From NCBI GenBank assembly GCA_900543485.1, contig UQRM01000004.1, forward strand, positions 1 to 64,000: 64,000 bases of DNA, given 5' to 3'. Numbering within the stretch: position 1 is the first letter of the stretch; each line of letters begins with the position of its first letter. The stretch is from an uncultured Eubacterium sp. (GTDB lineage: Bacteria; Bacillota; Clostridia; Peptostreptococcales; Anaerovoracaceae). Made by a program: the position numbers and the translations under genes. Shown here one piece after another: positions 61,462-64,000 of this stretch. Below the pieces are notes generated by a model. That model had not been told where the DNA came from, ran no database searches, and was given only the letters and a program-made list of their open reading frames with translations.

Positions 61462-62570
61462 ATGGCAGGATGAGGAGAACGTTCGTACCGTTGGTGTTGG
61501 GCGCAGTCCTGGCGGCCGGAAGCGCTGCCTCGGCATGGGGTGTGTTGACGCCTTTCTGGGAATCAGGCCGGCGCATCTCTACAGGAGGCATCGATATATC
61601 GGTGAAAGCCTGGACAGAGGATGATGGTCATAGGAAGGACGCCGCCGCAGCGACAGTCATCGACGCGGAAAAGATGGTGTCATATGTACCTCAGGTGGAG
61701 AACAAAGCAGACAAAGCGTATGTAAGGGTGTCGCTGTCGGCCGACGCGGGAGCGGAGGGAGTGAATCTGACTGAGCACATCTGTGGCGTGAAAGAAGATT
61801 GGAAGAAAATCGGCGGATATATGTATTGTACGAAGGTGATGAGTGCCGGGGATATGCTGGATGTGTGCGACGGGTTTACGGTCCCTGAAGAATGGGATTA
61901 TATGAAAAGCAGAGAAATGGCGGTGAGGATCAGCGCGGATGCCATACAGGCTGAGGGCTTCAGACCTGATTTCGATTCAGAGGAGCCGTGGGGTGAAGTA
62001 TCCATAACGGATTCTAAAAAGACTGGCGGTCATCTTGTCAGTGAAGCCGTCTCCGGGAAAAGGCAGGGCGTGCGGGTCATCTGTGATGAAGCGGCGGGCA
62101 TATGCGTAGGAACAGATGACTTTTCGGATCTGACCTGTCTCATGCCGGGAGATACGAAGACAGGGGTCATCACTGTGAGAAATGACAACCGCGAGGATGT
62201 GAAGCTGTTTTTTAAAACCGAGTGGGAGGGTGACGATCTCTCGAAGGTGATGAGGATGAGGGTGGACAACGGGGCGACGGTATACAGCGGAACAGTGGCA
62301 GGCGGCAGCTTTTCCAGTTACAGACCGGTGGCAGATCTGAAAGCGGGAGAGGAGAAGGATATCGCGGTGATGATGAGTCTCCCGCCGGAAGCAGATAACA
62401 GGTACAGTTTCCAGGAAAGCTGCCAGACCTGGTATTTTGCCGTAGAGGATGAGGCTGTCGGGACGGGAGATGGCAGTACAGTGCTGTGGGCGGCTGCGGT
62501 GTGTCTGGTAAGCGGTATATCAGTGATATGCGCAGTGAAGATGAAGAGGAAAAGAGATGAGGAGCTTTAA
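61458..62570 (+). CDS. TasA-like protein 3 with C-terminal membrane anchor
   Basis: The 370-residue exported protein starts with a signal peptide and ESGRRISTGGIDISVKAW, the same post-cleavage pattern as the other two TasA-like proteins. Around 75-85 it keeps NKADKAYVRVSLSAD. The second half has a GDTKTGVITVRNDNREDVKLFFKTEW repeat of the same strand motif. The end, GTGDGSTVLWAAAVCLVSGIS plus helix and KMKRKRDEEL, looks like a sortase-type anchor whose LPxTG is reduced to VGTGD. It probably roots the structure in the membrane or wall. It is coupled to both neighbours (4- and 14-base overlaps). Confidence 0.75.
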   Translation: MNGRMRRTFVPLVLGAVLAAGSAASAWGVLTPFWESGRRISTGGIDISVKAWTEDDGHRKDAAAATVIDAEKMVSYVPQVENKADKAYVRVSLSADAGAEGVNLTEHICGVKEDWKKIGGYMYCTKVMSAGDMLDVCDGFTVPEEWDYMKSREMAVRISADAIQAEGFRPDFDSEEPWGEVSITDSKKTGGHLVSEAVSGKRQGVRVICDEAAGICVGTDDFSDLTCLMPGDTKTGVITVRNDNREDVKLFFKTEWEGDDLSKVMRMRVDNGATVYSGTVAGGSFSSYRPVADLKAGEEKDIAVMMSLPPEADNRYSFQESCQTWYFAVEDEAVGTGDGSTVLWAAAVCLVSGISVICAVKMKRKRDEEL

Positions 62571-63123
62571 CAGCAGGCGTTTTCCGGCTGCAGAGCCGGT
62601 CCGCGTCCTGGCCGCGGTCGTGATATTGACTGCGATGGCGGTAATGGCAGGGATAAGACCTGTAGTCATCGTTTCAGGCTCCATGGAGCCTGAGATACCG
62701 ACGGGCAGTCTGTGTTTCGTGGATACCCGGGACAGGGATGCGGCGGAAGGGGATATCGTGATGTATGAGATGGCAGGAGTCTCAGTAGTCCATCGGGTAG
62801 AGGACATCGATTTTGACGGAAGATATGTAATGAAGGGAGACAATAACGATACGGCTGACCCGGCTCCTGTGAAAAAGGGAAATATCAAGGGGACAGTGAT
62901 ATCAAGGGTGCCGGGATTGGGGTATGCGGTCTGCATTCTGAGAGAGCCGATGGTTTTAGCGGCGATGTCAGCGGTGATGTCGATCATTCTTTTGCTGGGC
63001 TTTTGCAGGAGGCTTCCTGTGGCATCAAAATCATCGAGAAAGTTGTCCGTGAGGATAGCAAAAAAATCAAAGAGGCATTATAATATAGCTGTCGATAATT
63101 TTATGAGAGGAGTGAGAAAATGA
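62557..63123 (+). CDS. sipW: SipW-type signal peptidase I (Ser-His, ER type)
   Basis: Membrane signal peptidase of 188 residues. Nucleophile Ser42 is in IVSGSMEPEIPTGSL. The general base position is His79 (VVHRVEDI), as in SipW and eukaryotic-type enzymes, instead of the Lys of ordinary bacterial LepB. The KGDNNDTAD motif follows near 93-101. Membrane helices lie near 13-33 and 128-147. SipW processes TasA-class precursors in Bacillus, and here it is encoded just behind three such substrates, overlapping one by 14 bases. Confidence 0.9.
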   Translation: MRSFNSRRFPAAEPVRVLAAVVILTAMAVMAGIRPVVIVSGSMEPEIPTGSLCFVDTRDRDAAEGDIVMYEMAGVSVVHRVEDIDFDGRYVMKGDNNDTADPAPVKKGNIKGTVISRVPGLGYAVCILREPMVLAAMSAVMSIILLLGFCRRLPVASKSSRKLSVRIAKKSKRHYNIAVDNFMRGVRK

Positions 63124-63461
63124 GCGACTGCGTATTCTGCAAGATAGTATCGGGAGAGATCCCGTCCAACAAGGTATACGAGGACGATGATATCCTCTGC
63201 TTCAGGGATCTGGATCCGCAGGCTCCGGTGCATGTGCTGATAATCCCCAAGAAGCACATCGCGTCTCTTGACGATGTGACGGAAGAGGACAAGGAGCTTT
63301 TGGGTCATATCATGATAAAGGTCAGGGAGATAGCTGAGACGCTGGGACTTGAAAACGGGTACAGACTGGTCAACAACTGCGGTGAGGATGGCTTTCAGAC
63401 TGTAAAGCATCTTCATTTCCATCTTTTGGGCAAGAGAAAGATGACATGGCCGCCGGGCTGA
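63120..63461 (+). CDS. HIT-family nucleotide hydrolase (HinT-like)
   Basis: The 113-residue protein hydrolyses nucleoside phosphoramidates or related adenylates. It shows CVFCKIVSGEIPSNKVYEDD, DLDPQAPVHVLIIPKKHI and the histidine triad HLHFHLLG. Its ATG overlaps the sipW stop by ATGA, so it is translated from the same transcript, though a role with the surface proteins is not evident. Confidence 0.93.
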   Translation: MSDCVFCKIVSGEIPSNKVYEDDDILCFRDLDPQAPVHVLIIPKKHIASLDDVTEEDKELLGHIMIKVREIAETLGLENGYRLVNNCGEDGFQTVKHLHFHLLGKRKMTWPPG

Positions 63462-63480
63462 TGGAAGGGATATCTCTATC

Positions 63481-64000
63481 ATGAAGGTGGTTCATTGGGT
63501 CATAGGTATGATATTCTCATTTTCTCTGATAGCCGCGCTGTTGTTTACCAGCTGCGAAATAGCTATATACTCGGATTTTGACGTATATGAGAGAGAATAT
63601 GAGAAATACGATGTGCTTTCGGAACTGGATATGACCATGGATGATGCCATGTATGTCACTCATGAGATGATGGATTACCTCAGGGGTGACAGAGAGACGT
63701 TGTCGGTGGTCACAGACGTGGACGGCAAACGGCAGGATTTCTTCAATCAGCAGGACAGATTCCACATGTCTGAGGTGAGAGGACTCTTTCTGGGAGGCAT
63801 GGCCATCAGGGCAGGAGCCTGCGTGTCGATGGTCGTATGCATTATCCTGCTCCTGTTGATGAAAGCAGATGTCAGGAGGATATTACCGTCCTCATATCTG
63901 ATCGCGCTGGCAGCGGTGGGACTGTCCCTGGCAGTGGCAGGGGTCATGGCTCTGGTGGATTTCAACGCGGTATTCGTGATGTTCCATCATCTGTTCTTCG
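63481..64000 (+). CDS. DUF1461/TIGR01906-like integral membrane protein, 3' truncated
   Basis: The frame opens at ATG 63481 and runs past the window end (at least 173 residues). A first membrane helix lies near 7-25. An outer loop with LSELDMTMDDAMYVTHEMMDYLRG and DFFNQQDRFHMSEVRGLF follows, then further helices near 105-120 and 130-155. The loop pattern (helix start, RGD..L, F....HM.DV) matches the DUF1461 family of Bacillota, whose function is unknown. The ribosome site GGAAGGGA is weakly spaced; 20 bases separate it from the HIT gene. Confidence 0.75.
   Translation, partial: MKVVHWVIGMIFSFSLIAALLFTSCEIAIYSDFDVYEREYEKYDVLSELDMTMDDAMYVTHEMMDYLRGDRETLSVVTDVDGKRQDFFNQQDRFHMSEVRGLFLGGMAIRAGACVSMVVCIILLLLMKADVRRILPSSYLIALAAVGLSLAVAGVMALVDFNAVFVMFHHLFF

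Overview
The window reads as one continuous stretch of chromosome from an anaerobic, spore-forming member of the Bacillota, class Clostridia. Sporulation genes occur at four loci (spmA-spmB, spoIID, spoVAC-spoVAD-spoVAE and a sporulation-style AbrB). Anaerobe-type genes include rubrerythrin, FeoAB, butyryl-CoA dehydrogenase with EtfBA, and a flavin-based NuoE/NuoF complex. Gene style (frequent ATGA overlaps, strong GGAGG sites, consensus sigma-A promoters) suggests the Eubacteriales 'Family XIII'/Anaerovoracaceae area, but this placement is an inference. No rRNA, tRNA, prophage, transposase or CRISPR array was recognised. The one mobile element is a decayed group II intron.

Layout. 1-5.1 kb: 3' part of a sensor kinase, then a DNA replication and housekeeping run (tmk, holB, ricT, trmN6). 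5.1-6.2 kb (minus): spmA-spmB. 6.3-9.2 kb: a small membrane protein, AbrB regulator, murA, rubrerythrin. 9.3-11.8 kb: iron uptake (feoA, feoB, Cys-rich partner). 12.2-13.3 kb (minus): spoIID. 13.4-20.3 kb: thioesterase, flavodoxin-fold reductase, two-subunit fumarase, methionine synthesis pair metY-metA (MetA carries Glu111, so acetyl-CoA is the predicted donor), class III fructose bisphosphatase. 20.5-23.8 kb: bcd-etfB-etfA, with a ferredoxin domain fused to EtfA. 23.85-24.4 kb: group II intron remnant. 24.8-25.4 kb (minus): maf. 25.8-34.3 kb: a probable sigma-54-driven operon of an NhaC-type transporter, its PAS-AAA activator, complete urease ureABCEFGD, and a PNPOx-like flavoprotein. 34.5-36.5 kb: spoVAC-AD-AE. 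36.6-39.5 kb (minus): class A penicillin-binding protein. 39.7-43.1 kb: comEC, holA. 43.2-49.1 kb: NuoE-like, NuoF-like and a 1170-residue GltD/NuoG-like hybrid, resembling Stn-type electron-bifurcating transhydrogenases. 49.6-51.9 kb: divergent MerR regulator and MATE exporter. 52.0-54.7 kb: prmA, rsmE, 2-hydroxyacid dehydrogenase. 54.7-56.6 kb (minus): a fused M23 peptidase and polysaccharide deacetylase. 56.7-58.0 kb: mtaB. 58.2-63.1 kb: a compact operon of three TasA/CalY-like secreted proteins, a 694-residue adhesin-like protein and a SipW-type signal peptidase. It continues into hinT and a DUF1461 membrane protein cut by the window end.

The most notable items are: (i) the SipW/TasA-like surface fibre operon, with a fully consensus promoter overlapped by a perfect 11-bp inverted repeat; (ii) three clusters of long imperfect palindromes, each lying between the 3' ends of converging genes. 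Two of these are 250-bp copies of the same four-palindrome element and the third is an array of six 34-bp palindromes on a mostly 51-bp period; (iii) the sigma-54 promoter with paired upstream dyads in front of the nhaC-activator-urease operon; (iv) a urease with Val at the usual active-site-flap Cys; and (v) the Stn-like redox complex with a degenerate molybdopterin domain.
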